Assembly (NCBI RefSeq): GCF_014898055.3
Contig: NW_023604861.1
Location: forward strand, 97,342,083-97,406,082
DNA from: Talpa occidentalis
Lineage: Eukaryota; Chordata; Mammalia; Eulipotyphla; Talpidae
Direction of reading: 5' to 3'
Length of the DNA: 64,000 bases
Below the pieces are notes generated by a model. It searched no databases. It was given only the letters and a program-made list of their open reading frames with translations, and was not told the origin of the DNA. Positions within the stretch are counted from its first letter, which is position 1; every line of letters starts with the position of its first letter. Both the position numbers and the translations under genes were made by a program. Of this stretch, positions 22,922 to 35,010 are shown piece by piece.

Positions 22922-23707
22922 AATGCTCTTGGGGTTTCATTGAAATGACTAAAGCTAAGAAAATAGTTACATTATTTAAATTAATCTTTTAAACTTTTGT
23001 AGTTGTCTGCTAGCTTATCAAGGAGTTTTCAAAACTTTTTGGGTGCGTAAACACACTATTTCTGAAACCACCGTATTTACACTTTCACTTCCCACATACA
23101 TCAGTTGGGCGACAAGAAACCGTCTGAATGATGCGCAAAACTGAGGTTCTCGGAAACACGTCCGGACCTGCTGTCCCACGTTGTGTCTGCTCCACTGCTC
23201 TTTATGCTCAGAATATCCTATTCCCTCTATCCTGCCCGGTCTCCCCCAATCAGGGATCAGTGCCAGTGTGTCTCCCTGATTTTACCTGCAGCCCCCTCAT
23301 GTCAGCAGAAGGAGCAGCTGTCACCATTGTGGTCCCTCCTCCATTAGAGCCCCTCTCTCACCGTAGTAGGGAGACGGTCTCCCAAGAAGGTCCCTTCTCC
23401 GTGCTGCTGCAATCTATGTAAACATTTACATATGTCTTAGATGTGGTGCCTAGATGTTTAGACCCACAGAATCTGAAATCTCTCTTAGCCCTCCTGTTTA
23501 CTGGTTGTCAAAGGTGTCATCTCGGTGTGTCCCAGGAGCCTGGACGTGTGCTGCTCCCGTGTCTGCTTTGATGTGGTTACAGTCGTGAGCTGCTTTGTTG
23601 CTCCATTCCTGGTGCCAGTTCTTGTTTATTTCTCTGTATTTGGAGGCAATTGAATATTTGGGGGCTAACAAAATACTGGCTACTTCATTATCCCCCAAAG
23701 ATACAGA
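22922..23707. other. unassigned sequence
   Basis: No repeat or exon is recognised. Confidence 0.35.
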
Positions 23708-24140
23708 AATAAATAGGTTCGGTGCATCCCCTCCAAATTCACTGTTGAAGTCCTAAATCCCAGTATGTCAGAATGTGACCTTAGTTCGAAATGAGATGGT
23801 TGCAGATGTAATTAGTTAAGCTGAGGTTATTCTTGAAGTAGGGTGAGCTGTTCATCCAGTATGACTGGTTCCTCATAAAAAGGGGAAATCTGGACACAGA
23901 CAAAGACATAAGGAAAATGCCCTGTGAAGATGATGACAGAGATTAAAGGGCACCAGAGATCTCCAGAAGTCCACCGGAAGATGGGGAGAGACGTGGAAAA
24001 CAGATTCTCTTTCACTGCCCTCCGAAAAAACCAAAGGACTTCCACCATCCAGAGCTGTGAGACAATTCATTTGTGTGGTGTAAACCCCACAGCCTGAGGT
24101 ACTGTGTTACGAGGGCCCTAGTCAATGAATACACATGGTA
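23708..24140 (+). mobile_element. MaLR-type LTR (MLT1-like) 1 of 3
   Basis: MLT1 phrases are in order: 'catcccctccaaattcactg', 'cagaatgtgaccttagttcg', 'gcagatgtaattagttaagc', 'cagagctgtgagacaattca', ending with 'gagggccctagtcaatgaat'. No ERVL internal region flanks it. Confidence 0.85.
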
Positions 24141-24700
24141 CAGATTCTGAGTCAATATTAAACAAGTGAATGAATAGTCCTTTCCAGTACCGGGTCTGCT
24201 GAGTAGTGCCTCATGCAGCTCTTGGGCCAGGCCATGCTGTGCAGCGAGCTTAATGCGGGGAGAGCCCCGCACCGTGGTGACTGGCATATGTGATATGGAA
24301 GTAAAGTGTCTGGTATTCTTGGGCCTGAATGACAATTAGTGGGGTGATGGAGAATGTGGGGTAGTGGTGAAAAGCTGCACTTCCAAGAGGGTCTTGGATT
24401 TAAATTTTGAAAGGGTTGTGTTAACGGTCTCCCACCCCCAGCAGCTTGGCCTTGCTTGGAGTCTTCAGGTGGCAGCAGCGGCTCTTATCTGGTGGAATGG
24501 GGTGTGCGGGGCTCTCATTTACCTGAGTGAAGCCCAAGGTGGAAGATCTCCCACCTGGTCCTCACACGTCAATGTTTACACCCCCTTCCTTTTGGGCGCA
24601 GACATGAACACACCAGCTGTTCAGGGGTTTCATAGTCCTCCTCTATGGTGCCTCTTGTCAGATTCATCGACGGCATTTACATAAAAGTTTTATGCTTGTT
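24141..24700. other. unassigned sequence between LTRs
   Basis: There is no recognisable MaLR internal sequence, so the LTRs on either side are not obviously the two ends of one provirus. Confidence 0.4.
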
Positions 24701-24701
24701 T

Positions 24702-25112
24702 TGGGCTAAACTGTGCCCCATAAAAGACTGAGCTCTAATTTCTCATACCTGTGACCTCGTTTGGAAATAAGGTCTTTGCAGATGATTTCATTAAAGTGAG
24801 TCATTGCCCAACATGACTGGCATCCTCCTTATAAAAGACACACTGTCACATGCAGGGACAACACAAGCGACGACAGAGTGAGAGGAGGGTGAAGCATGCC
24901 AACCAAAGAGGGTCAACGATGGACAGCTGCCCCTGCGAACTCGGAGGCAGACCTGAGCAGATTCTTGACCACAGTCCTCAGGAGAAATCAACCCTGGCCA
25001 CATCTTGATCTCAGACGTCCAGCTTCCAGAAGGGTGAGACAACACATTTTTGTTGCTCAAACCACCACTTTATGGTACTTTGGTTTGACGACCCAATTAA
25101 ACTAATGTAAGA
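24702..25112 (+). mobile_element. MaLR-type LTR (MLT1-like) 2 of 3
   Basis: MLT1 order is seen again: 'ggctaaactgtgccccataa', 'ctgtgacctcgtttggaaat', 'aaggtctttgcagatgattt', 'cacatcttgatctcagacgt', 'ccaattaaactaatgtaaga'. Confidence 0.87.
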
Positions 25113-25590
25113 GGTGATTTGAAGATTTCACATTTAGAATTGTGGGTGATTTGGAGGAGGGACGCCCCATCAACCACCTCACATTTGAAGACACAATTCC
25201 AGACTGTGAATACCTGTAATGCCCATCTTGGACATGCACCTCCTGGTTGCATCATGAAATACTTGTTTTTAACAAAATCTTTTAGTTTTGTGTCTTTCTT
25301 CCCTCCTCTTCTTGCTTCCTTGTGGGTCCCTTACTCTTCCTGCAAATAGACCGCGCCCTATCTGTGACGAGAAGTGTGTGCTCCGTGGGCTCCTGGTGCC
25401 GCTGGTCGGGGGTCTTCACTGTCGCCAGGTAGGAAGCCCTGGATTGTGCTCACAGGCTCGCTGTTCCTCACTCATGGAAGTGGAGACATCCTCTGTCTCC
25501 ACTGCAACTTGCTCAGCGAGGTCATGGACCCTCATTGTCTCCTGTCAGGCCCTGGAGCTAGGTGCAGCGGAAGCACACGGCAAAGGAGGC
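25113..25590. other. unassigned sequence between LTRs
   Basis: No repeat or exon is recognised. Overlapping plus-strand open frames (115 and 76 codons) have no known domain. Confidence 0.35.
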
Positions 25591-25937
25591 TGTTGTGTGT
25601 CTAATGTATGTGTCCCTGCAAGATCCATATGTTAAAACCCTAACCCCTTGTGACCGTGTTTGAGGACGGGGCCCATGGAGACGATTTAGATAAGGTCGTG
25701 AGGGTGGGGCCTCTTAGAAGAAGAGGAAGAGACCAGAGCTGGCTTTTTGTCTGTGGTGAGAGGATGCAGCGAGGGGGCACCATCCTCAGCCAGGGAGAGG
25801 GATGCCATTAGACACCAGACCTGCTGGCACCTCGATCTTGGACTTCCAGCCTCCAGAACCGTGAGACATGAATGCTGCTCTTTAAACTACCCTGTGTGTG
25901 GTGGTTTGTTTTGGCAACAGGGGCTGACTAAGACAGG
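25591..25937 (+). mobile_element. MaLR-type LTR (MLT1/MST-like) 3 of 3
   Basis: This LTR includes 'gatccatatgttaaaaccct', 'gggtggggcctcttagaaga', 'acctcgatcttggacttcca', 'gcctccagaaccgtgagaca', and ends 'ggggctgactaagaca'. It is a different subfamily from its two neighbours by its 'gaggacggggcc' block. Confidence 0.87.
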
Positions 25938-26525
25938 GGCTATGCCTTTCCACTCCAAAAGGACAGTTCTCCTGGGAGGGGGCAGAAAGATGTGCAGGCT
26001 GGGGCTGAGGCTGGGGCTGGCTGCTCGTGACTGGCCTGCTGAATCAGGGCAGCAAGAAGCCACTTGTGCCGGAGAGACAGGTTTTCCAGCCTTGTGAGAA
26101 ACTTAAATTAAGTTTAAGAATTAAGCCAGTTTCACCCCAATTAAAGAAAGTCAATCTGCTGTCTGCCCCCTTTGGCGCTTTCTGAGCTCATGCAGGGCTC
26201 TGGGTACCTCAAAGGTGAGTTACTATTGAGGGTCTCAGACAAGAAGCACAGAACCTTGTGTGTGATCTTGTGTAACAGGAGAGGGCACGGAGGGTGGGTG
26301 AGCAGCACCAGTGAGGGAATGGGCTCTTTTAGACAAGGGGTGCTTCTCGCATAGAAGGAGCCAGACGTTGTCTCCTCTCTGGGAAGCTCATTCCCAGGCC
26401 TTCAGTAAAGGTGATTACAATCGCACACAGTAGTGCTTCTATAAAGGGAATGAGTTTGCATTATTTCTCTAGTTTATAGCTTGATATTTTAATTTTGCAA
26501 ATAAATGGAGCTCTGCTTAACGCCT
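25938..26525. other. unassigned sequence
   Basis: No repeat or exon is recognised. Confidence 0.35.
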
Positions 26526-26900
26526 GTATATTCAGCACTCCTTGTCAGCATTGGGCTGGATGAGATAATGATGTGTGGGCCATGGTACCTGTCTTCAGGT
26601 GTGCAGTCTTGTGAGGGACAGATGCACACACAGACAGACAGTTGCAAATAGCATGAGGCTGAGCTGCAGAAGACAGGGGTCGGATGGAGAGGGTGGAGCA
26701 AGGAGCAGCTACCGGAAGGTGGGCAGCACTGCAGGGGATCCCCCACACTGTGTCTAGGACAGCGAGGACTGTCTCATTCAGGAGGCCCAGGGTTTCTTCC
26801 ACATCTTGACAGGTAGGGAGATTTAGAAAAGACTGGGGCACGTTCTGCTCATGGGACTGTATCAAGAGCCTGGTGGCAGCTGTGTCCCAACTTTACTCAG
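26526..26900 (-). mobile_element. L2 relic
   Basis: The plus strand resembles reversed L2: 'tattcagcactccttgtcag', 'cattgggctggatgagataa', 'tacctgtcttcaggtgtgca', and 'cacacagacagacagttgca'. It is strongly diverged. Confidence 0.5.
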
Positions 26901-28670
26901 CTGTTTGGGTAGAAATCTCGTGGGAAATGATGGGATGGAAGATTGGAAACCTGCATAGACAAGAAGGATTTCTACCTTGAGGGGACAGGGAGGTTTTCCA
27001 GTTTGCCTTCTGGGCTGAGCAGTGAGTAGTCCCCATAGCGTTTGAACCAGAGCTGACATCCCCAAAGGAAGTTTTAAGGAAGTTCGATGGGGTGGCTGGG
27101 TGCCCTGGGCCAAGGGAGGGAGAGAGAGTGGGGAGAAGCAGGAGCTAGTCTCGGAGGCTGGGCTGCCGCACACACAGCCTGAAGGAGTGGAGAGGATGGG
27201 AGACCCTCTGGAGGCTCTGCGTTCTTGACCAAACTCCACACGGCTCACGTTAGAATGTATGGGGTTTGAGGTTGGTACGTGCTTATTCTTTTTCAGTAAG
27301 TGCTGGTATTTTTAAAGCTATCTTTTGCTTTTGTAATGAAAAACTGAATCCCAGACACAGTACTACGGTTTTGTTTATACTGGTTTAGGAGCACACAGCT
27401 TTAAAAGGACATTTTAAAGACACAAACTTCCTTTTCCATTTATCAATAATAACACTTTCCGTGGCAAAGGGAGGTGCAATTGAACACTGTTTTCTTAAAC
27501 TCCTCTCTCTGATGGAGCAGAAGTGCCCATGGAAGAGCCTGGTAACTTCTCTCTGCTTTTATTCCCCTGTGGGAAGAGACATGAATTTGGAGAGCTCTTT
27601 CTCCACCCCTAGGTTCTGTGGCCCACAGTCAACACTCCTCAAGTGAATTTCAAATTCTCTTTCCAATGAGCTGCAAAAGTACTTAAACCATTTATTTGTT
27701 CTGTTCTTGGAATCAGAGTTACTCAGCAAACTCCCAAAGAGTCCCCAACCACGAGAAGTCCACGGTAAAACGACATGTTTAAAAGTTGCCATAAATGCTG
27801 GCAACTGGACATGATGATAAATCTGAGCCGTTTCACATGGTCAGTGAGGTCAGTCATAAAAGACAGGCACTTAAATTATATCTCCTCTTGCCTTTTCGTG
27901 GCCATAGAGATCAATAAATTTTGTAAAATGCGAAGATAAAGTGTGTGAGACATTTTGAATGTTACGTGAACGATTTGCTTGGTGACAGTAACCACGTGAC
28001 GGCCCCTGGGGCAGGAGGTGATTTACAGCTGATGGCTTCTTGGCAAAAGCCATGTGCATTTGGGGGGTAATATTTTCGAAAATCCCAGCACATGGTTTCT
28101 GATAAGATGCATAACTCAGGTACTCGGAGTTGTTTTACAGGGAAAAGATGAACGTATTACATGTAGTCAAGAACCTGGCACGTAGCTCCCCTCTGGGAAT
28201 TACGGGACTAGAGACTGGGCTCGCCACTGGGGTGATAAAGCCTGTCTGGAAAAGCAAGTGCTACCCTGAACTCAGAGGCAGAGTGCTTCGAATTCAGGGT
28301 CTCTCGGGACTTAGTCTGCGTGGTTTCTGTCTCGGCTGTGACCACTTGTGCTGCCCGGTGGGTGGGGGATAAAGGGGTCCTCTCTGGTGGGAGGAGGTGC
28401 ATGCTATCACTGTGCCATTGGGTGTACTCTGTTCCCTACTGACACCCAAGCCCAAAGCCTCCAATCCTCAGAACTTGGAGAAGACCAGTGAGAGACGGGG
28501 AGCTGCCATCTTAACCACATTCTGCTTCCTGTGGGGGCCCATGTGGCCGGTTTGTGCAGGAGAGTTGAATGGGCGGGAGGGGCAGCAATCAGATCCAGAC
28601 TCTTTGGGTTTGCTGCTCACCAAGTTCTCACGTGCTCTGCCAGGGTCTATGCCCTTGCAGGCTTTCTGGG
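26901..28670. other. unassigned sequence
   Basis: About 1.8 kb with no recognised repeat, exon or RNA gene. Open frames are under 135 codons and overlap on both strands. Confidence 0.4.
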
Positions 28671-28693
28671 GGTGTGTGTGTTATGTGTGTATG

Positions 28694-28726
<33 letters not shown>

Positions 28727-28764
28727 AGGCTAATGTTCTCTCATGCTGGTTTCCATAGTGTGTA

Positions 28765-28795
<31 letters not shown>

Positions 28796-28827
28796 AGGCT
28801 AATGTTCTCTCATGCTGGTTTCCATAG
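28671..28827. repeat. (TG)n microsatellite with 69-bp tandem duplication
   Basis: Two TG tracts are each followed by the same 32-bp unique segment, beginning aggctaatgttctctcatgc, at 28727-28758 and 28796-28827. The repeat period is 69 bp, so the TG tract plus unique segment has been duplicated in tandem. Confidence 0.95.
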
Positions 28828-29753
28828 TACTCTGCCCCTCTTTGGAGCAAACTTCTTCCCAGGTTCAGGGTTGTGTGAGTCTGGAAGCTTCCATGTGCAT
28901 AGCTCCTGACAGGTAGAAGGGCTGGGAGCCTCTGCAGCCCCCACTCACCACATATCATCTAGCACCTTCTGTGCCAGGTGGCTGCCAGGAGTTGGGGCAC
29001 CCCAGAGAACAAGCCTGCTTGCTGCAAGGAGCCCCCCTTCTGGGGAAGGAGCAAGTTATCCAATTTTAACTCGTGTTTAATTACTATGAAGAAGGTGGAG
29101 CTAGGGAGCTTTGCAATCGACAAGAAGACTGAGTCTTTTAGATGGGGCTGGGGTTGAGTGTCAGAAAGGGCCCTTTGAGGGAATGATATTTGATATCTTA
29201 AGGAGAAAAGAAGGAGAATATGAGTTTCAGGAAGAGCTAACAGTGCCCACAGTGACCCTGGGGAAGGAAGGGGCTTGGTATGGGGAGGAAAGAAGAGGGT
29301 GGGAATGGGCTGCATAGTGAGGGGGTGCAAAGAGGGGTGAGGTGAAGCTGCAGAAAGGCAGAGGCCAGGCCAAGAGCCCATTTGCTCTGGAGGAAGCCAG
29401 CTACATTCTTGTGAGGACACTTTGGCAGACCCCATAGAGAGGTGGGCTTGTGAAGACCTCAGGCCTCCAGCCAACAACCAGTGTTAACAAGAAGTGAGCC
29501 ATGGAAGTAGGTCTTCCTGTCCAGCCAGGCCCTCAGATGACCAAAGCCCCTGCTGCCATTATTAAACAGCAAAGGATAACCAACACCCAAAATTCTAAGT
29601 CCTATCTCTGACCCTAACCCAGCTCTCCCAGAAGGCCTCACCCAGAGTTCACTTGCCTTCTCTTTGTCTCCAGGCCATTTTGCCCCCGGAGCACCAGGTT
29701 CTCCTGGAGAGTGAGCTGCTCCCTGGATTTTCCTTTGCGTTCACCTTTCTTTC
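28828..29753. other. unassigned sequence
   Basis: A minus-strand open frame of 172 codons (28959-29477) has no known domain. Nothing else is recognised. Confidence 0.35.
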
Positions 29754-30030
29754 TTTTTTTTTTTTAAAAAAGATTTATTTATTTATTTATGCAAGAATCA
29801 GGGTACAGGCCAGATGTGCGGGAGGGTGAAAGGATTCACCAGAGATGGAGCGGGGAACAGAACAGGCAGACTGACGAAATACACTGTTGAGGGGAGCAGC
29901 GGGCGCGACAGGAGAGGTCTGTAGTGCCATGTGGGACCCTCGCCGGCCTGCCGGGATCGAACCGGCGCTGCAGAGGCTGCTGGCAGCTTCATAGCACTGC
30001 GCTCAACTGCCTGTGCCACTAGGGGAGGCC
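29754..30030 (-). mobile_element. tRNA-derived SINE, type B
   Basis: The full-length reverse-complement copy has box B intact (gggatcgaaccggcg on the plus strand) and a TTTATTTATTTAT tail with a T run at the left. The flanks 'cacctttctttc' (left) and 'cacttttatttc' (right) look like a decayed TSD. Confidence 0.94.
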
Positions 30031-30169
30031 CCACTTTTATTTCTAAGCTGTTTTATACTTGGTTCCTTCCTCATCAGCCTCTTTCATGTAACAATGGACT
30101 CCTTGAGGCCAGTGACTTGACCTGGCTCACCCTTGGAACCCTCACATTCTGCGGCATAGTTTGACAGTA

Positions 30170-30402
30170 TCAACAGATACTTATATAGCTCTTACTTCAT
30201 GCTGTGGGGCTCTAAGAGCTTAATACATGTTAAGTCATTTCATCCTCACACAGACCTATGATGCAGGTACTATTATTGGCCTCAGATTTGCTTCTGAGGA
30301 AAGTGAGACACAGAGGCGTTAAGTAACAGGCCCGAGCTTGCACAGAGAGAAAGCAGCAGAATCAGGAATGTGAACCCCAGAAGCCAGGCTCTAGAACCCT
30401 GT
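30170..30402 (-). mobile_element. MIR, near full length
   Basis: This is the best-preserved MIR here. In reversed MIR order it has 'gctctaagagcttaatacat', 'gtcatttcatcctcacacag', 'tgatgcaggtactattattg', 'agacacagaggcgttaagta', 'gaatcaggaatgtgaacccc', and 'aggctctagaaccctg'. Confidence 0.93.
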
Positions 30403-32699
30403 TCTGGTCTTGCTCTGCCATCCAGTTTGGCTATTGCTTCTTGGGAAGGGAATGAAGAGATGACAGGCAGACCAAGAGCTCAAGGGACTAGGGAAAAAGA
30501 TTTGCCAGAACAAGGCAAGTAGTGAGAATAGTAAGTCAGTCCATGACAAGAAAGGACAGATGGGACAGAGAAATAGAAACTTCTTTTGTCTGGCAGAATT
30601 TCCCAAATTCTAGATTAAGAGCTTTATTTCAGTTTGGGGTTAAAACTATAGGAAATACAGATAAGGAGTAGATTTTGTGGGTTCTGAAATCAGGGATATA
30701 CGAAATAAAATAGAAATTGCCAGAAGGTAATATTTAATGTTTCTGTTTGTTTCCACCTTTATCTGGTCATAAAAGACTTTGGCAGGTCATCTCAGTTCAC
30801 ACTTCCTTTGGGGTCTTCTAAAGTGTGAACAGGAACGGTGGATACAGGACGTGTCTGTGACGTGTGCTGAGCGTGGTATAAGACTCGCATCTGCTGTACC
30901 TGGTGTTGCCTGGAGCCTGGGGCAGCAGCGGCAGCACCAAGCCCACAGCAGGCAGAAGTTCAAGACTGCAGTGTTGGTAGAGGAAGTCCCTAGGAAGATG
31001 AAAAATACTGGTCAGAAAAGCAACTGTGGACAAAACAAGGTTGAAGACAGCCAACTGCTTGCAGAGCACATGTTCTTGTTGGGTTTAGTCCAGGCTATTA
31101 TAATCCAGGCTATTACAGCAGAGAATGGTGTTAGAATTTTTAAGAAGAAACATAATTGTCATCACAGACTATTAAATGTGCTCTTGGGTAGAGAATTACT
31201 CAAGGCAGGACAAGCTTTTATACGGGAGGAGCTGGTTGGACTGTGCAGATTTCACCAGTGCCAGTGAGGCTGATCCATGGAAACAACCATGGGTGTTGTG
31301 TCTGCTGCGTATCTGTTGCCTATAAATGAACCACTCACGTTAGGGTCACACTTCCTAAGCTTTTAATAGCAGTGAGCGTTGGCTTTGTAAAGACCTGGAC
31401 CACTTCGGTGAGAGAGGGAGGGAGGGAACTTTCCTCTGATTTGCAGCAGGGGAGGGGAGGGCAGTGTGGGGAGGGCAGAAGGGGACTCATTTCGGGCAGA
31501 GAGGAGCAGCATGCGGATGGGGTGGGGGGCGCTACACAAGAAGGCCTACTTGCCTCTGCAGTGGCTCTGGCAGCCAACCCAAGCTCTGAAATGCCCCCAG
31601 GAGATCATGCCTTCATCTTCTGCATCGTGACAGTGTGTCATTAACATCATGGTGCGCTGACCAGGAGTTTCACAAAAGGTAGTTATGTTACAAGGGTACA
31701 AGACACAGAGAGATAGAAAATTATAGGTGCACAGAGCGTATTCCTGACCTTATTGTTTTGCTGTCCTTAGAACAGAGTGTCCTGCCTGGCCTGTGGGGCA
31801 ACGTGAGCTGGCTTGGATGCAGCTTGGAAGGAAGAGCTGCCCAGGACTTTTGTGTCTTCCTTAAGGATGCTGTTCAGGACTCAGTCACCATGGGAGCATC
31901 AGTAGGGATTCTGCCATGGGCCAGTGCTAGTAAGAGCTGTTTCTTCCAAATGATGCTTTCTTTGTGCCCAGGGTCAGTCTGAATTGTAGGGTTGCTGGGG
32001 CTACCAAGTTTGCAGTGGCTTCTGGGTCCTTGCAACCATTGTGTGGTCTGATTTCTCCAAGTGTGCAGGGTATGCACGTGACACCATGTTGTTTTTCTTA
32101 TAATTTTCCCTTTATTGTTTATTCAATGTTTTGTATTTTGATAGCAGATGTAAGTTCATTTTGGGACAAAGTAGGGCATAAGTCCTGAAATAGAGGAATG
32201 TTTGATTTAGATAGTAGACATTGTGGAGTCCTGCCTGGAACTAGTGATTCCACTGCTATGGGTTCTGGTCTATGAGGGAATGATTTAGTTTCCTCTCTCC
32301 TTGACTAGAAGTAAGGTTGACAATGCAAGGGTGAGGGGTGCCAACTTCCTTACCCCCAAGGTCAAACATTTGCATGTAAGTTTTGACTTTTTCACAACTT
32401 CACTCCCAATAGCTTTCTGTTGACCAGAAGCCTCACCAATGAAATAGAGTTGCTTAAGAGATGCTTTTTGTGGTACATGTATTATATACTATAATTCTAC
32501 AATAAAATAAACCAGAGAAAAGAAATATTATGAAGAAATTAGGATTAATATTAGGAAGAGAAAGTAAGTTTATAATCCTGTATTTATACATTTTATCCTG
32601 TAAATTTACATGATGTGTTTATAAGAAACTCTTGTGGAGGCAGACACAGATAGTTCCACCCATGTTGTTCAAGGATCAGCTGTATGATTACCTGGACTT
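30403..32699. other. unassigned sequence
   Basis: About 2.3 kb with no recognised repeat or RNA gene. A plus-strand open frame of 162 codons (30779-31267) starts at TTG and shows no known domain. A short direct repeat 'ccaggctatta' occurs twice near 31091-31112. Confidence 0.4.
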
Positions 32700-33700
32700 T
32701 GATTGATGGATTCATGGATTCACTGGTTCTCTCTGTGGATTCTGATCATGTGCTAGACTGCCCTAGGCCTGGAGAATGGTGTCCACAGAGCTGTATTCCA
32801 GTGGCAGGAAATAGACAGAGACTGTGTTAATGGGCAGCGACACTAATTTCAAGTGGGGACTGCTGGCTGGAAGGAAGTAAACAATGGCAGAGAATGGCGG
32901 CCAGGGAGTGTGTCAGTTGGCTTTTGTTGCTATAATGCAATTCTGCAGACTGGGTGGCTTAAGCAACAGGCGTTTATTTCTTATAGTTCTGGAGGTTGAA
33001 AGTCCAAGATCAAGGTGCCTGCAAAGTAGGATTCATTCTGAGACCTCTTCTCTTGGCATGTTGGTGGCTCATCTCACTGTGTGTTCACATGACCTCTTTG
33101 TCAGGAGAGAGAGCATGAACTCGCTCACCTATCTCTAAGGACATCGATCTCTATCAGATTAGGCCTTCTCTTGTATCACTTAATTACTCATTTAACCTTA
33201 ATTACCCCTATAAAGGCCCTATCTTCAAATACAGTCACCCTGTGGTTGGGGCTTCAACATACAGACTTCAGGAGGCACACAGAGATTCAGTTCATGCAAG
33301 GCAGGAAGCAGATGAACTTTTCACAGAGCAGTGAGATAAAACCATTCTGAGGAGGGCATTATATAAGCTAAAACCCAGAGGATGAGAATGAGCTGGCTTT
33401 AGGAGATGTGGATGGGGAAGGATGTAAGAGAGAGAACCAGGGCAAAGACCCGGATGTGCCCCTGAAAGCCTAGCAGGGCAGGAGCTTGCTCACTGGGTAG
33501 AACTGCATAAGTTGGGCAGAGAGATGGGGGAGGGGCATAGAATTGCAGGATCTTGTAAGCCAGCTGAAGTAAGGAATTCAGGTATTATGCTACATCTAGA
33601 GGGGAGTCATGGCAGGATTTGAAACCATGGAAAGGCATGGTTTGAGTTAGTTTTATGAAGCTACATGGAAATGGACTAGAGTGTTTGAGAATGGAGTTGG
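32700..33700 (-). mobile_element. L2 relic split by a MaLR LTR
   Basis: The left part (32700-32907) reads as reversed L2 tail ('ggattcactggttctctctg', 'gatcatgtgctagactgccc', 'taggcctggagaatgg'). The right part (33300-33700) resumes with 'gagcagtgagataaaaccat' and 'ggcaggatttgaaaccatgg'. The LTR between them is on the minus strand. Confidence 0.6.
32908..33299 (-). mobile_element. MaLR-type LTR (MLT1/MST-like), minus strand
   Basis: The plus strand reads as reversed MLT1: 'gcagactgggtggcttaagc', 'gcgtttatttcttatagttc', 'tggaggttgaaagtccaaga', 'tcaaggtgcctgcaaagtag', 'tataaaggccctatcttcaa'. It has inserted into an L2. Confidence 0.9.
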
Positions 33701-33759
33701 GAAGTGAATGGTAATGTTGTCTTTTTGGAGTCTGTGGGTTTGGAGTGCAGGGTCCTTGG

Positions 33760-34160
33760 GTTCACCCTGGGAAAGGTTTCACCAGAGCTCCTGTTTCAGC
33801 GACACATGGCAAGTTTCCCCAGCGAGTTTCTCCACGAGACAGAGACATTAGTTATATTTAAAGAGCAGGTTTATTAGGGAAGGGATGAAACGGTAAAAGA
33901 CACTTGCGTAGACACAAGTGGGCAGGAAGAGCTGCCCCCAAAGGAACAGGTTTGCTAAGATAGGCCTGCATGGTTGCAGGCAGTCGGCCTGGACAGGTCA
34001 CGGGCAGGCAAGAAGCTGCTGCCCTGCAGAGGGAGAGAGTTGGGGAAAAGAGGCACCTGCATAGTCCCAGGTGGGCAAAGGTAGTGCTGCCCCGAGCCTG
34101 TGCAGACACTGCACTGATATAGTCTTCTTCTGTTTGGAAGGGCCTCACTCATCAGTTGGT
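33760..34160 (-). mobile_element. ERV1-like LTR, R/U5 part
   Basis: On the minus strand the piece holds a polyadenylation signal (plus-strand 'gcaggtttattagggaa') followed by a C/T-rich downstream region and an end near 'ggtttcaccagagctcctgt'. This matches the layout of class I retroviral LTRs. The upstream U3 end could reach 34478. The exact family is unknown and no viral genes are seen nearby. Confidence 0.4.
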
Positions 34161-34895
34161 TGCTAATTTTGGATAACTATGTAGAATTTGAAAGAGAACA
34201 GAGATTCTACAATGGGCTCAATCTCCATCTTTACCTTTGGATGTGCCCTTGGATACCGGCTTGGATGTTACGCTTTGCAATCTAGGCGTCCACGCCCACT
34301 GATACTAGTCTGTGCTTAAGGATACTAGTTTCTGCAACGGTGTTGTCTTCGCCTAAGGATCTTGGTTTCCACAGCTGTATCAATAGCTATGCTAATCTCT
34401 TCTACCCCCACCTCCTTGTGTGAGCCAGGTTTCTGGTCTTGTGGCGCACCTCCTTTTCAGGTTTTTTTTTTTTTATTCTTGTCCTCCATCAGTAACAAGG
34501 GCAGTGATTGGGACCCACATGGTGGTCATGGTGTTGAAAAATGAGTATAGTCTGGGAATGGAGAAAATGGGGGAGGTGAGAGAAAGGGAGCACCCCAGGG
34601 CAACTTCTAGGTGCTAGCCAGAGAGACAGGTGTGTGGTGATGCTCTTAACTGAGATGGAAGAGCATTGAAGGGAACAGATACAATGCAGAAGGCACAGTC
34701 AATAAGATTTGCTATCCTTCCACTAATGTCTTCCTTCTGGCTATGTGTATAGCCTATAATCTCTTCTAGGGAAATCCCATCTCCAATTGGTTGCTTCCAA
34801 ATGGAAGTCTCAGAGACATTTAAACCTAACCTGCCCAAATCAAATCTCTTCCCACCTGGAAATCAATACCTGCAAGTGTGCTATTATCTTAGAGT
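34161..34895. other. unassigned sequence
   Basis: It may include the U3 of the LTR piece to the left. 'gatactagt' recurs at 34301 and 34321. Nothing else is recognised. Confidence 0.35.
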
Positions 34896-35010
34896 TTATA
34901 CAAATTCTCATCCTAGAGAAGTAACTGTGAGGTAGGTGTGGTACTAATACTGTTTTGCATCTGAAGAAATGGGGCACTGATGGCTCCAGGAACCTGGATT
35001 TACCTAGCGA
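34896..35010 (-). mobile_element. MIR relic
   Basis: In reversed MIR order it has 'caaattctcatcctagagaa', 'tgaggtaggtgtggtactaa', 'tttgcatctgaagaaatggg', and 'cctagcgagcacgtg'. Confidence 0.65.

Noticed and set aside
30779..31267. 162-codon open frame on the plus strand
   Set aside because: It starts at TTG and has no recognised domain. A few frames of this length are expected by chance in 64 kb on six frames.
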